Origin: Semisulcospira habei
Lineage: Eukaryota > Mollusca > Gastropoda > Semisulcospiridae
Assembly: GCA_036245525.1 (NCBI GenBank)
Contig: BTPG01000004.1
Coordinates: forward strand, 231,909,898-231,973,897
Direction of reading: 5' to 3'
DNA: 64,000 nucleotides
This document shows positions 1-11,237 of the stretch, piece after piece. Below the pieces are notes generated by a model that ran no database searches, was not told where the DNA came from, and saw only the letters and a program-made list of their open reading frames with translations. A program made the translations under genes and the position numbers. How positions within the stretch are numbered: the stretch's first letter is position 1; each line of letters starts with the position of its first letter.

Positions 1-265
1 CCCTTGAAGACGGTTTCACAACTACCTACTCTCCACTTATACCAATATTCTCTTACTGAATTTGATTCTTTGCTTTGTTTTCATGACTTATTACTTGTTG
101 TGTACCGTGCTAAATGCTGGGGTTTTTTTCCCGGGGTCCTCCCGTTTTTCCCCGAGGTAGTCCTCAACTTGAAGGTGATATAAAGTTTGCCTTCGGGTTG
201 GTGTTTAGCAGGCTTTGTGTATTAGACACTCAGCCTACTTCGTGCCCAAGGGTACTCCCCGTTCG

Positions 266-462
<197 letters not shown>

Positions 463-473
463 GCCTCATCTAC

Positions 474-815
474 TCGCCTTTTCTTTCGCTCGCTCCTGCA
501 CGTGCTTGCACACACTCTTGTCTCTCGTGTTCAGGTTCTTTCGGAGTCTCTCTCTTACGCGATTTTTCGTTGACGTCATTTTTACTTTTTCCGCACTTTT
601 GTTCTTCCTTTTATTTTATTTTACGTCACCTCCTTGAGTTGCCACATTCCTTCTGCCATTGAAGATAAGTAGCGGCTAATCTCTATGTTTGTTTGTTTGT
701 CTATTTTGACAAAGGGTATTTACCCGAAATATTAATAAATTGTGTTGTACCCGTCTTTTCTAAGCGTGTTTCTTTCTCCGTTGGGTACTTCTTTCCTGTA
801 ATGCTTAAAATTTAT
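474..815. other. Non-coding stretch with a hairpin-GAAA motif
   Basis: No gene is visible. At 706-729 there is TTGACAA, a GGGT/ACCC hairpin (714-725) and GAAA (726-729). This is the layout of a hammerhead ribozyme core (CTGATGA, stem II, GAAA) with substitutions in the first block, and resembles motifs found near ends of some retroelements. No pairing stems I or III were found, so it is at most a decayed relic. Confidence 0.3.
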
Positions 816-2400
816 AAATATGGAGATGCTTTCTAAACACATTCATAACTGTTTTATGTGGCCCTATGCCGTCCGTCATACATTTAGAGACCAAAAAATG
901 GCGTAAAGACTGGCCTGAAGCTGTTTCTCAGACAATGTAGGGTGGCTTCAGACAATACTGTCTATGGCAAAACTATGCGTTGTGCCTTCTAATGCCTATC
1001 ATTTATGAATATGGATATGCTTCCTAAAGACAGTTGTATCTGTTGTATATGGCCCTGTGCCGTCCATCATAGGTTTAGAGACCAAAAATGGCGTACATAC
1101 TGGCCTCCAAGGTGCTTCTCAGACAGTGTATTGAGGGGGGGGGGGGGGGCTTTAGACAATACTGTTTAAGGGCAAAAGTATGCGTTGTGCCCTTTAATGG
1201 CTATCATTTATGAATATGTAAATGCTTTCTAATCACATTCATAACTGTTTTATATGGCCTTATGCCGTCCGTCATAGTTTAAGAGACCAAAAATGTCGAT
1301 AAGATTGGCTTCAAATCGGATTCTCATACAGTGTAGGGTGCTGCAGCAAATACAGTCTGATGGGAAAACGATGCGTTGTGCCCTCTACTGCCCATCTTTT
1401 TTCAATATAGAAATGCATCCGGAACACATTCATAACTGTTTTATATGGCCCTATGCCGTCCACCATAGTTTTAGAGACCAAAAATATCGTAAAGACTTCC
1501 ACCAAGCGGCCTCTCCGTCTTATGGCAGAACTATGCGTTGTGTCCTCTAGTGCCTACCAATTATGAATATGGAAATACTTCCTGTACACATTCGTAACTG
1601 TTTTTTTGTGGCTCTGTGCCCTCCATCATAGTTTAAGAGACCAAAATTTTTCCACGTACTCAGGAAGTATTGGCCGCTATGCGGCTTCTTAGTGTAGGCG
1701 TGCTTCAGCCAATACTGTGTGATGGTAAAACGATGCCTTGTGCCCTCTAATCCCTGTCAATTTTTAATATGGACATGCTTCCTGAACACATTAATAACTG
1801 TTTTATATGGCCCTATGCCGTCCGTCATAGTTTAAAAGACCCAAAATGTCGTAAAGACCTTCCACCAAGCGGATTAGCAGTCAGTGTAGGTTACTTCAGC
1901 CAATACTGTCTTATGGCAAAACTATGCGTTGTGCCCACTAATGGGTATCATTTATGAATTTGGAAATGCTTTCTGAACACATTCGTAACTGTTTTATGTG
2001 GCCCTGATCCGTTCATCATATTTTAAGAGACCAAAAATGTTCCACGTACTAAGGACGTTTTGGCCGCCTTGCGGCTTCTCCGTGTAGGGGTGCTTCAGCC
2101 AATACTGTGTGATGGTAAAACGATGCGTTGTGCCCTCTAATCCCTATCAATTTTGAATATGGAAATGCTTCCTGAACACATTCATAACTGTTTTATATGG
2201 CCCCGTATGCCGTCCATCATAAAAGACCAAAAATGTTTTAAAGACTGGCCGTCAAGAGGATTAGCAGACAGTGAAGGGTACCTTCAGCCAATACCGTCTT
2301 ATGGCAAAACTATGCGTTGTGCCCTCTAATGCCTATCATTTATAAATATGGAAATGCTTCCTAAACACATTTGTAACTGTTTTAATGGCCCTATGTCGTC
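816..2400 (+). repeat. ~195-bp satellite array, nine units
   Basis: Nine diverged head-to-tail units start near 818, 1010, 1213, 1404, 1564, 1766, 1957, 2155 and 2345, mostly 190-203 bases apart (one is 160). Each has a TATGGAAATGCTTCCTGAAC-like start, a block reading GTTTTATATGGCCCTATGCC, then AGAGACCAAAAATG and a CTATGCGTTGTGCCCTCTAA-like end. From 1564 to 2344 two unit types alternate (one with GGCAAAACTATGCG, one with GGTAAAACGATGC), giving a dimer of about 390 bases. Short frames such as 1293-1550 and 1769-1957 lie wholly inside units and are not genes. Confidence 0.93.
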
Positions 2401-2729
2401 CATCACTTTTCTCGGTGTCCCGGGATTACGCCCCTTGGCGAATTGCCTATTTTTGGTATTTTGTCATGATCGGTATATCATACTGTGGCTGCTAAGATTG
2501 TTGGCTGCTCTCTGCTGGCTGCTAAGATAGTTGGCTGCCCTCTGCTGGTCCATAAACGGCTTACTAGTACAACTAAATCAACTTTAATGTAAACCAAACT
2601 TCTAACACATGATTATTTGTGATTAGGTACGTAATAATAGTTGCGAATATGGTTATTTTAGCTTAGAGCAGGTTATTGCGGGTTTTAGTATTACCCGCAC
2701 GCGCGCTGTTTTAGTCGGCGCGCATATTC
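2401..2729. other. Unannotated spacer with a short duplication
   Basis: No gene is visible. A short direct duplication of GGCTGCTAAGAT...TTGGCTGC(T/C)CTCTGCTGG lies at about 2487-2547. The rest is AT-rich and featureless by eye. Confidence 0.5.
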
Positions 2730-2734
2730 TGTCT

Positions 2735-2817
2735 GGTTACATAGTATTTGTCTGGGTCAGTAGTGTTGACCTAGAGACGAGCGCCTGTTGAATTTGGTTG
2801 TTTGCTGTGGGGGACTG
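2735..2817 (+). repeat. Copy of a repeat also found inverted at 35487-35570
   Basis: About 83 bases, beginning GTCTGGTTACATAGTATTTG and ending near GTTTGCTGTGGGGGA, match the reverse complement of 35487-35570 almost perfectly. The second copy directly abuts the end of a DIRS-like gag relic, so this may be a terminal or untranslated part of the same family. No coding frame. Confidence 0.75.
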
Positions 2818-2953
2818 ACTGTATACAAGATCTATAGGAGGAGCCCAGTCGAAGTGTGTTTATTCAATCTTTTATGGGGAGTGGGTTAAGCTAGGTGGAA
2901 GCGCAGGCTGTATTGATTAGACGTGTCAAAGATGGCCGACACCGAGCGGTCGG

Positions 2954-5900
2954 CAGGTGCGCTGACCTAGATCAGCGCAGCCAACCGCCCGCTCCGCACG
3001 GCTGAATTGTAAAGCATTGCGGGATCAAATTTGACGAGTAGCTGTAATAGACTTATGGCTTCTTGATAAATAGTCCTAACCGCAATGCATTCGGTCTCAA
3101 AATGCGGGCATATGAGATAGCATGCTCTGGGGTGAAATCGTCCCTGCAGAGACACATGGGGCGAGAAAACTTGACCCGCCAGCTGATATAGAGTGTGTGG
3201 ATGACTGGGTCAATATAGGGGAGGGTTTTACTTAACTCTTTCTACCCCAGACACACCACAACAAGATAAGGATCGACCATGATAGTTCAAGGGTGTTGGC
3301 GCCAAGCTATTCTGGCATCACCCTTGAACTATCATGGTCAATCTGTGTCCTGCACAGCATTGCAGTCTTCAAAGGACAACGGCAAAATTTGGGGATTTCG
3401 GTGTTGGGGTAGAATGAGTTAATGGAGGCAGTTTGGTATTTAATGCCTGGATTGAAGTGTATTTATTTCCTAACTGAGCGTATCTAATTGTTACTATCTT
3501 GTTAAGTTAAAATTGATAGATCTTCTTATTTTTATTTGAAATTCTGTATTTTGAAGAAGCCAGGGCCTCTGGATGCACCGTCTTTAGCTGCCTTGTCCAC
3601 GTGTTTGTTACCAGGAGTAAAATTTGTATCGACCCCGCGGACAAGGAGTTGATGTATAACATATTTTATTTCCTTAATAATTTTGGGTCTAAGGGTTGGT
3701 TTACGCGACAATATAGTTTTAAGTGCTGTTTGTGAATCACTACTAACGAGGATCTGGTACATCTGCAGCGGAGGAGCTAGAAGATGTTGCAGTGCCAGGG
3801 ATATGGCTACCAGCTCAGCCGTGCAGATGCAAGAGTCCTCATTTAGGTTCAAATAAATGGTTTTGTTGAGGTGGGGGATCCCCCACCGACATCTTTGTCA
3901 TTTAGTTTGGATCCATCAGTATAGACTGTTAGTGCTCTGGGGTAAATTTTATCTTTGTATTCCATCATTACACTTTTTTTGTATGTGGACGTGTCATTTT
4001 TACTAATTGAGGGAATTTCTGTAATAGGGCCGGTTTGTAGGATCCAGGGCAGGCGAATCGGAGCTGATATTTGGCAGACACTTGGGGGATCAACATCAGA
4101 TGTTGCAAGGTTATCCTGAATAAAAGCAGGTAACGTGAGGAGATTACTGCGCTGCTTATCTATTAGTATATTTTCTTGTACTTCCATTTCATAGTTTTTT
4201 TTTAACATTGTTGCTGACTGTGTGTAGCCTGATGACATACGTAGCACAGAGCTGTTTACGGTAGAGGTCAAGGGGAAGTAATCCAGCCTGGGCGTAGGTT
4301 GCCATATTATTATCATGGATAGGTAGGCCTAATATGTATTTCAGTCATCTCATTTCGAGAGATCCAATTTTTTTAACGCTAATGAGCAAATTACTTTTTT
4401 TTTTATTACTGAAAGTATTATTATTAATTTTAAATGTTGCCAAATGACTATGTCGTCAGCGTATTGGGAAAGGAAAATAGGTCGCTTATTGGTTTGATTC
4501 TGGGGTGGATTTTGGGTTAATATTTTGGGTAAATCCGCTAGCATAATATTGAATAGAGTTGGGGCTAGGCGTGTACCCTGTGGCACCCCACAGTCGATGT
4601 GGTAAGTTTAAAATAGGAGGTATTTATTTTGACTTGGATGGTATGTGACAGGAAATTTTTAATAAATGAGTAAAAAGAATTGGCCAGAAAAACCAAGATT
4701 TTTTATTTTAAGTAGGAGTTTTTTTTATGCCAAACTAGGTCGAACACGCGTTTCACGTCAAAGAAGTAGGCCAGCACCTTCCACCTTTTTTTTAAAAGCT
4801 GATTTTATAGAGGTTGATAAATTGGCAAGTTGGTCCGTGAATGATCTGTGTTTTCCAAATCGCGCCTGGACAGTTGGAATGATGTTTTTCTTTCCTAGGT
4901 GGTACTCTAGGCGGGATTTTACTCGTTTTCCCGTCACTTTGCTGAGATGTGAGGTAAGGGTGATGGGGCGGAAGGATCTGGCCTGGTTCCGTGGTTTATG
5001 AGGTTTTGGTATGGGAATGACTACTCCATGTTGCCAGGATAAAGGGAAGGAGCTGGTAGTGTAGGATCTATTATATTAGATCAAGCAGAAGTTGTTTCCC
5101 TTCTATGGGAAGATGTTTAAGCATGATAATGGTATTTGATCGCTGCCAGCTGTGGTTTTGGTAGCATTAATGCTATTTAATATTGAATTAAGCTCGTCCA
5201 TGGAAAAGGGGGTGTTGCCGTTATTGTCGGGTATTGGTTCGGAATATTTGGGTTTATCTCTTCTGCTCTGCTGATCTAATGCCTTATCTGAATCAGGTAG
5301 TTTATAGGTAGTACTGATTCCTGTGAAGGTAGAGGCTAGAAGCTCTGCCTTCCCAGTTTCAGTACTAATGTTTTGACCTTTGTGTAGTAGAGGATATAGG
5401 AGATGGGTTATATTTGTTTTTTTTAATTTTTTGACTAGTTTCCAGGCCCTGCTATGGTGTGTTGGGTGATGGATTTCTAGGTCTACTTTGTTTTGTAAAT
5501 AAGTTTACAGTAGCAATGGTTTTATTACAGGTTATCTTAGCTTTCTTCATTTCTAAATATTTTTTCTGATTTCTCTGTTTTTTCCAAATTATGTTTTCTT
5601 TTTATCTTTAACAGCTTCATTGCAGTCTGGGGTCCATCGGGGATTAGAGGGTTTACCGGCTGTGTCGAATGGCTAGATTGGCCGCTGAGGAAATTAAATT
5701 ACCTATTTCATCACAATATGTATATATATTTTGTGATTTAATGTCTTTTCCATTTTTTTTAAATCTATATATTTGGAACTTAGCCCATTCAGCTTTATTA
5801 CAGTAGTATTTAGGGGTTGAGGGTGGTATTTGTGGGTTGGTAACAAAATTGGTTTCTAATTCTGTTATAATGGGTATGTGGTGGCTCCTCTGGGGTGCAT

Positions 5901-5965
5901 GTTAAGTCAGTACATTTAGGATTTTTGCACCAAGGGGGGTGGTGGATATTGAAATTGCCAAGGAC
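2954..5965 (-). pseudogene. Decayed LINE ORF2 (endonuclease, RT, RNase H), I/Jockey-type
   Basis: Reading the minus strand downward: an endonuclease remnant near 5961-5905 (GNFNIHHPPWCKNPKC), a linker region, then reverse transcriptase with the PQGTRLAPTLFNIMLADLP block and YADD at about 4454-4467, then RNase H with YTDGSK (about 3900), CTAELVAISLALQ, SSDSQTAL and NKHVDKAAKDG (3550-3850), then a C-terminal CLCRDDFTPEHA zinc-type segment (about 3160) and a final stretch to 2967. Many frameshifts and stops break it, so no protein is made. RNase H plus this domain order is known for the I/Jockey group. A 183-bp MITE splits it at 3232-3422. The 5' part is lost beyond 5965. Confidence 0.85.
3232..3422. 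mobile_element. MITE with TTAA target duplication (piggyBac-like)
   Basis: TTAA flanks both ends (3232-3235 and 3419-3422). The ends are imperfect inverted repeats, CTCTTTCTACCCCAGACAC against the complement of GTGTTGGGGTAGAATGAG. An inner perfect 21-base inverted repeat (3275-3295 with 3319-3339, containing GATAGTTCAAGGGTG) folds as a hairpin. No coding capacity. TTAA duplication is known for piggyBac and a few other superfamilies; piggyBac is an inference. It lies inside the decayed LINE. Confidence 0.8.
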
Positions 5966-6235
5966 AATCAAAAAACGACTACACTACAACTCAACTACTA
6001 CTGAGGGTTATTTCCCGACCCTCAGTCCCCTGAAAATTCTGATGTTAAAAGATATACAGATCAACATAAATAAACTCATTGATGCAGTGCAAACAGGGAA
6101 CTTGCAGGCCCTGCTAACAGTAATCATGAATTTTAATCAGATGATAGTAACGATGTTAATCTCCCTACAGGGAGAAACAAACAACCATCCTTTGGAAGGA
6201 GCGAACATGGATACTAGTCGAGTGTGCAATGCCTA
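5966..6235 (+). other. Short unrecognised coding-like fragment
   Basis: A plus-strand frame to 6236 reads as an amphipathic segment (about 6040-6190; LKDIQININKLIDAVQTGN and following) lacking stops. The start of that frame (5895-5960) is only the antisense of the LINE endonuclease. I do not recognise it. It could be a transposon gag remnant or chance. Confidence 0.25.
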
Positions 6236-6492
6236 ATCTGGTTATCATTGTGATCGTAGCTGTCATCCTGCACCTGAATGGATCCCTCTCCACCTCCATA
6301 ATGCCCGCCGTGAGATGGCTTTAGTTGCCTGCTCTGCTTTAAACCCAAACAACTAACTAACCTCCATAATGCCTAACCTGGTTATCATTGTTATCTTAGT
6401 CGCCATCCTGCACCTGAACGGATCCCTTTTCGCCTCCACCTCCATAATGCCTAACTTGGTCATCATTGTGATCTTAGCCGTCATCCTGCACC
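6236..6492 (+). repeat. 72-bp minisatellite, left part
   Basis: Copies of a 72-base unit (ATGCCTAACCTGGTTATCAT, then TGTGATCTTAGC, CATCCTGCACCTGAA, GGATCCCTGTCCACCTCCATA). The array is interrupted by a 54-bp retro-insertion at 6306-6359 and cut at 6492 by the element 6493-10502. The same array continues at 10503. Confidence 0.93.
6306..6359 (+). mobile_element. 54-bp LINE 3'-end insertion with 14-bp target duplication
   Basis: The insert reads CGCCGTGAGATGGCTTTAG and ends in CAACTAACTA. It matches the 3' tail of the I/Nimb-like LINE at 26765-26829. The flanking 14 bases ACCTCCATAATGCC occur at both 6292-6305 and 6360-6373. It is therefore an extremely 5'-truncated retrotransposition product inside the 72-bp array. 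Confidence 0.9.
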
Positions 6493-6595
6493 CAGAGGTG
6501 CCTACCTTACGCGCTGGCTCATAATTTTATGCATTTTCTGCTCAAGTTTCGCGAATACGACTAGCTCCTCCAAAATACGCAATTTACGTGGGGGA

Positions 6596-6626
<31 letters not shown>

Positions 6627-7425
6627 GCTTTTTTGTGGACTGAAGATCGGCCGCTTTATATAGGCTCCCCAGCCTCTGGAACCAGAGACTATGTCACTGA
6701 GCTTTGGCGTGTAGTCCGCTAGACACTGACTAGCCAAGGCAGCAAGAATACTCGCACACAGCGCGCCAAGCGTGCACTGAAACACTGAAGTCTGACTCGT
6801 GGGTAGTAACTAGTGATAGCAGGGGGCTTCTCTGCTACAAATGCATGCAACGTGTGCAGAAAGGACTTTGGTGTTGCTCACAGTAGCGCGTACAAAAGTA
6901 TGATATTCAAAGACATTTGGAGTCCACTGGGCACAAGGCCAATGCAGTAGTACATCCCAAAGCAGACATAAAGCACTTTTTCGTTAACCCGTTCGGCCCG
7001 GCAAACTGCTGTACTGGTTGGCGATCTCGTATCATACGGTACCGTGCAGCCCAGAAAACCGCTTATTGATTGATTGTTTCCATCCAGCTTACTGTCCCAC
7101 TGCACTAAAAGTGATCAGGGACTAGTAGTTTTGGCGTGGTTGTTGAGCAGTCTTGGCGTAGATTGTAGTTTTGGCGGGGGTTTTCCCTCCTCCTTTCTCA
7201 TCCGGGCTTAGGACCGGCAACGGCGGAGTTAGAAAACCGCTTAGAGCGGTGTCCGGTGTTTTATATCGCGCACCCGGTGATACGCGAGCCTCGCCGCGCG
7301 TGTGGTGACCTTGCCCGTCGCACTGACACATCATGTTTACACTACAGGGTCCTGACAGTGCGAGCGTACTTTTGTACGTGGTATGCAGTCAGCTCTGCAG
7401 TGCTAGCATACGCATTACGGTCAAA

Positions 7426-7665
7426 ATGGCGAGTGAATGTGTAGATATTCGGAGTGATAATATTTTGTGTTTGGAGACATGGTTTCAAAAGCAGATAGCT
7501 TTGATGTATTGTGACACGTGTGCCCACCTACCACTTGGCAGCATAACCACGTGTTGGCAGTGTCAGCTGGAGCGATCGACGGTTGAGGCACTGACAACGG
7601 CAATGACATACGGCTTGATTCTGAAGCTGAATTTGGAGGTTCTAATTGATATTCCGTTCCTCTGA
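7426..7665 (+). CDS. Unrecognised 79-codon frame with CxxC pairs
   Basis: I do not recognise this frame. It starts at an ATG in a good animal context (AAAATGGCG) within the 4.0-kb TIR element. It encodes two Cys pairs (CDTC and CWQC about 13 residues apart), which could bind zinc. The frame is open upstream to 7333. It is short, has no visible splice sites and could be chance. Confidence 0.2.
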   Translation: MASECVDIRSDNILCLETWFQKQIALMYCDTCAHLPLGSITTCWQCQLERSTVEALTTAMTYGLILKLNLEVLIDIPFL

Positions 7666-7801
7666 TGCTACACCTTGGTGCACCTCTAGGTGACTCTGTG
7701 GACACTGACACACATTGGTCACTGACACGTGTAGTACGTGCATTGTCTTTACAACACTTGATACTTCCAGCCGATCGTGTATGAGACACAACATCGTTCA
7801 A

Positions 7802-8169
7802 TGCCGCTTATTACATGTTGTCTAGACTGTACATATACCGTACAGTGGCAGGTGTAAACATTGACATCTGGCGACCAGGTAGGAGACTTACAGTGTATCG
7901 GCATACTGGAAATGCATGGACACTAATGTGTCGCAGTAACAGATGCCCTTTTTACTGATGCATGTTAAGTAACAGCTACCTGTCATGCACGAAAGACATT
8001 TTTGGCTCACGTGCGAAGTAAAAGTGAGTATGTTCTGAGACTTTAACTTTGGCATTTTCTCGGAGAATATTGAAGCTACAGTCTTCAAACTTGGCCCAAT
8101 GATACTTTGTGGCAAGACCTTTCTAAATGTGCCAGTTTTAGTGACAGTTTCTCACAAAGGTCAAGGTCT
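7802..8169. other. Non-coding interior of the 4.0-kb TIR element
   Basis: No gene is visible. The sequence drifts into a copy of the diffuse GGTCAAGGTCTC / CAAACTTGGCCCAATGATAC repeat seen at 15.5-18.8 kb. Confidence 0.4.
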
Positions 8170-8179
8170 CAGAGGATCA

Positions 8180-8225
8180 TTTAGTTAGTTATTGGGGTTT
8201 AACGCCGAGCAGGCGACTAAGGCCA
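8180..8225 (-). mobile_element. 46-bp LINE 3'-end insertion with 10-bp target duplication
   Basis: Minus-strand copy of the same I/Nimb-like LINE tail (GTGGCCTTAGTCGCCTGCTC in the minus sense, ending in repeated AACTA). CAGAGGATCA flanks it at 8170-8179 and 8226-8235. This is the second ultra-short 5'-truncated insertion in the window. Confidence 0.88.
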
Positions 8226-8412
8226 CAGAGGATCAGGAAATATATATCAAAAATAGCTATTTTGGGACATGTTCTCAAATACTATTCACAACTTCAAACC
8301 CAAACTTGGTACAAAGATACCTGATGAAAAGACCTTTATATGAACACTAATTTCGTTGATCCCTCAGAAAAGTCGAGGGGTCGCAAGAACTCAAAAAATG
8401 TCTAAAATGACC

Positions 8413-8451
8413 ATATTTTTACCCCCCACCCCCCCCACCCCCCCCCCCCCC

Positions 8452-8486
<35 letters not shown>
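8413..8486. repeat. C-run followed by A-run
   Basis: About 40 bases of nearly pure C followed by about 34 A. The length is probably unreliable in any assembly. Around it (8276-8345, 8488-8545) are two copies of a sequence reading AATACTATTCACAACTTCAA, so the homopolymers split or join duplicated copies of that repeat. Confidence 0.85.
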
Positions 8487-8488
<2 letters not shown>

Positions 8489-8549
8489 CGCAAATACTAT
8501 TCACAACTTCAAACCCAAACTTGCTACAGCGATACCTGATATTGTGTGA

Positions 8550-10488
8550 ATAAAATAACTAACAGTATGGATAAATGTCTTTATTTTTAATTTGTTTGCT
8601 GTGGTGTACTTTTTTCGTTGCGTGTTGCGCTGAAATGATTTAGGTACCGGCAGCCCTATACATAGCACACGGTCATGCACCTGACTTTTGCCCTCCAACC
8701 TCTTTGCTTCAAACAGGTCTAGCTCTTTTAATTTAGGCTTCCATGCAATAAACTTAGTATGTATTTGCAGAAAACGTTGCGTTCTTTCGTTTGAGTCCAA
8801 GTGTGAGTGTGGATGTTGTACCGTTAGTGAAAAAAACAGTTGTTAAAAATGACCGTTTTCGTCGAAATCGCACGGGTGGCTCGCTTCCCGAAACAAGCTC
8901 ACTGCAGTCACGTCGTTTCAAATGCTCGCCGGACGTGTACTATAAATAGAACAACGCAATGGTATACGTCACTGGAAAGTACTCGTCGTGAGCTTTGCAA
9001 TGGTGCCAAATATGAAAGACTTTTTTTTAAAATGACGACTTTTATTGCAATTTGTAACTTTTGAACTCAAAATTTGTCCTCTTGCCGAAATATTATGCAT
9101 AGCTTGCATAGTATCATTCAAAAGTTCATTCATATTTCTTTTCTAAAATCTCGTTTCCGACGAGATTACATGTATGGTACGCGTCCATTGGTTGAAATTC
9201 CGAGGTCACCCGTACTCAAATATGCCGAAATTGTGTACGAAAATGGCGACCGCCAGTGCACTGATAATTTCGTCAAAAATCAGCGATGAACTAAATAAGT
9301 TCACATCATTATCAATGTAAATGTCTTCTAAATCCATTTTGATACAACGCCAATTTATTTTCATAAGTGTTATGAAGTTTGATTTTATGTAATCGCGTGC
9401 AATTTGATCGCTGTGCAAGCTGCTAAATGATGCTTCCTCAGCTGAGTAGGCCTCACGAGTGAACGCTGTTTGTACATTTTTTTCTGTTTGGTTTCCGACT
9501 GAATATTTATCGCTATTATGCTGAAACGTATTATTTGAGCATTCTAGTTTGCATTATTGTAGCTAAAAGTAAAAAGTAACCAGCCGATATTTGATTATTT
9601 TAAAATTAAAATTGGTCACTGGCGATCGGTTTTCAACTTCCGGTAAAGTTATGGTTCTGGGCTATGCGTCGGCTGCTACGCAAAGCAGAGGCGAGTGGTG
9701 AGCTACGGGCACATTTCTGAAGGATTAAAGCATTAAATACCATTTTTACTCGTGGTCCGGCAACTGTGACTTAGTAAAAAATACGTAATGGCATTTGTTT
9801 TCAATTTCAGGGGATGAGTGTTTTCAGATCCTGTGCAGAATAGCACAAACGGGGAAACCTAACCTATCTGACAGTTAAGAAATGGCTTGGGGGGGGGGGG
9901 GGGGTGTTAAAACTAAAACACTGAACGCTGTCATATCAGCATGTTGTAGGATGTCAAACGAAAGCATTTTGAAAGATATTAACAGAATACTTAAAAATGT
10001 TAAAATTGGACAAGAAATGTGAAAGTTGTGTTATTTTGAAATTATTCTTGTTTTTGCCGCAAGCCGATTTTAGCTGGAGAGGCATCTTCGGCTAACTGGC
10101 ATTCAAAAACCACTATTACCATCACACCCAAAAAAATTGAGCTTACACTGACCAATACTTTAAACAGAATCTCAGATTTTTAGCCAATTTAGAAAAGATC
10201 TGAAGAAATTGTGGATTGTCAAAGTTTGCTTGCCGTGCAATTTCCCAAAAACAGCCTCGGACGTGACAATTTTTTGCAAAATTCTTTTCCTTATATCTCT
10301 GAAACTATTTGAGCTAGACACTTGCTGTTTTTTTGGTTGTTCTTATTTTTGCTTGAACTTTAATAATACCTTCTTTTCTTGATATCATATTTGCAAGGGA
10401 TTTGTGTATTTTAGGGGCTGCCTGTACCTAAATGATTACACAAAATACACATTTTTAAGCAGCCCATTACACAAAATGGTCTAAGAGG
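8550..10488. other. Long non-coding stretch inside the 4.0-kb element
   Basis: Only short, unrecognised frames are present (for example minus 8501-8800, plus 8840-9064). No catalytic motifs, splice-bounded exons or RNA genes are seen. Base composition is AT-rich with a G run at 9890-9904. Confidence 0.5.
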
Positions 10489-10502
10489 GGTAGGCACCTC
10501 TG

Positions 10503-10863
10503 TGCACCTGAATGGATCCCTGTCCACCTCCATAATGCCTAACCTGGTTATCATTGTGATCTTAGCTGTCATCCTGCACGTGAACGGATCCCTGTTCGCC
10601 TCCACCTCTATAATGCCTAACTTGGTTATCATTGTGATCTTAGCCATCATCCTGCACCTGAACGGATCCCTGTCCACCTCCATAATGCCTAACTTGGTTA
10701 TCATTGTGATCTTAGCATTCATCCTGCACCTGAACAGATCCCTGTCCACCTCCATAATGCCTAACTTGGTTATCATTGTGATCTTAGCCTTCATCCTGCA
10801 CCTGCACGGATCCCTGTCTACCTCCATAATGCCTAACTTGGTTATCATTGTGATCTTAGCTGT
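10503..10863 (+). repeat. 72-bp minisatellite, right part
   Basis: About five more 72-base units continue the array broken at 6492. Because 72 is a multiple of three, a 185-codon frame runs through (10502-11059) with a 24-residue period (MPNLVIIVILA...). It then reads on into the adjacent SINE, showing that it is not a gene. One unit has a 6-base extra block (GTTCGCCTCC variant). Confidence 0.95.
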
Positions 10864-11237
10864 CCCCCCACCTGGGTCTGCCCTGGGGGACTTTGGTGGG
10901 GTTAGGTACTTTTTAGTTCCCAGGGTCACCCTGGTCAGCCCCACAGGGTGGGTTTCCTTTGCTATTCTGGGGCATGTGTTTCTGTCTACCCTTGGTCCAT
11001 TCACCTGTATTTGTCTTTTTAAAACTCTCCCTACTGTCTGCGCTGCCTGTAGCTCTTGATATTGGATGTGTGTTGCTAAATGGTCTTAGCTTTATTTAGG
11101 CCCCATGATGTAGGTTTATTTAACATATTTGACCGGCTGGCGACATACATTCAATTTTTCTGTTTAGTTTTTTTTTTTCACAAGCAGTGCAGGCACGTCC
11201 TGAGAAAGCCTTGTTGCTGTCGGGATGTTAAGCAATG
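10864..11237 (+). mobile_element. SINE-like retroposon copy (CAATC-tailed family)
   Basis: The copy runs from CCCCACCTGGGTCTGCCCTG to GGGATGTTAAGCAATGT and is homologous to at least seven other copies here. The usual (CAAT)n tail is missing; the copy stops at CAATGT, exactly where a CAGGGATGGGAA hAT-type end begins, so a later insertion probably cut it. Confidence 0.9.

Larger units (their letters stand above)
6493..10502. mobile_element. 4.0-kb TIR element inserted in the 72-bp minisatellite (hAT-like ends)
   Basis: The ends are 14-base perfect inverted repeats, CAGAGGTGCCTACC at 6493-6506 and its complement at 10489-10502. TGCACC lies immediately outside both ends, and removing the element restores the minisatellite unit, so TGCACC is a 6-bp target duplication. 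CAGRG-type ends are typical of hAT elements, but the 6-bp duplication is not the classical 8 bp. Inside I see no recognisable transposase: only short frames, a G run (6599-6627), a C/A homopolymer block and a 46-bp retro-insertion. It is therefore probably non-autonomous or decayed. Confidence 0.85.

Noticed and set aside
8501..8800. 99-codon minus frame with charged start
   Set aside because: It overlaps a diverged non-coding repeat at its 3' end and has no recognised domain or splice context; too weak to call.
10502..11059. 185-codon frame with 24-residue hydrophobic repeats
   Set aside because: The period equals the 72-bp minisatellite and the frame runs on into a SINE; the same unit occurs as non-coding DNA at 6.2 kb.
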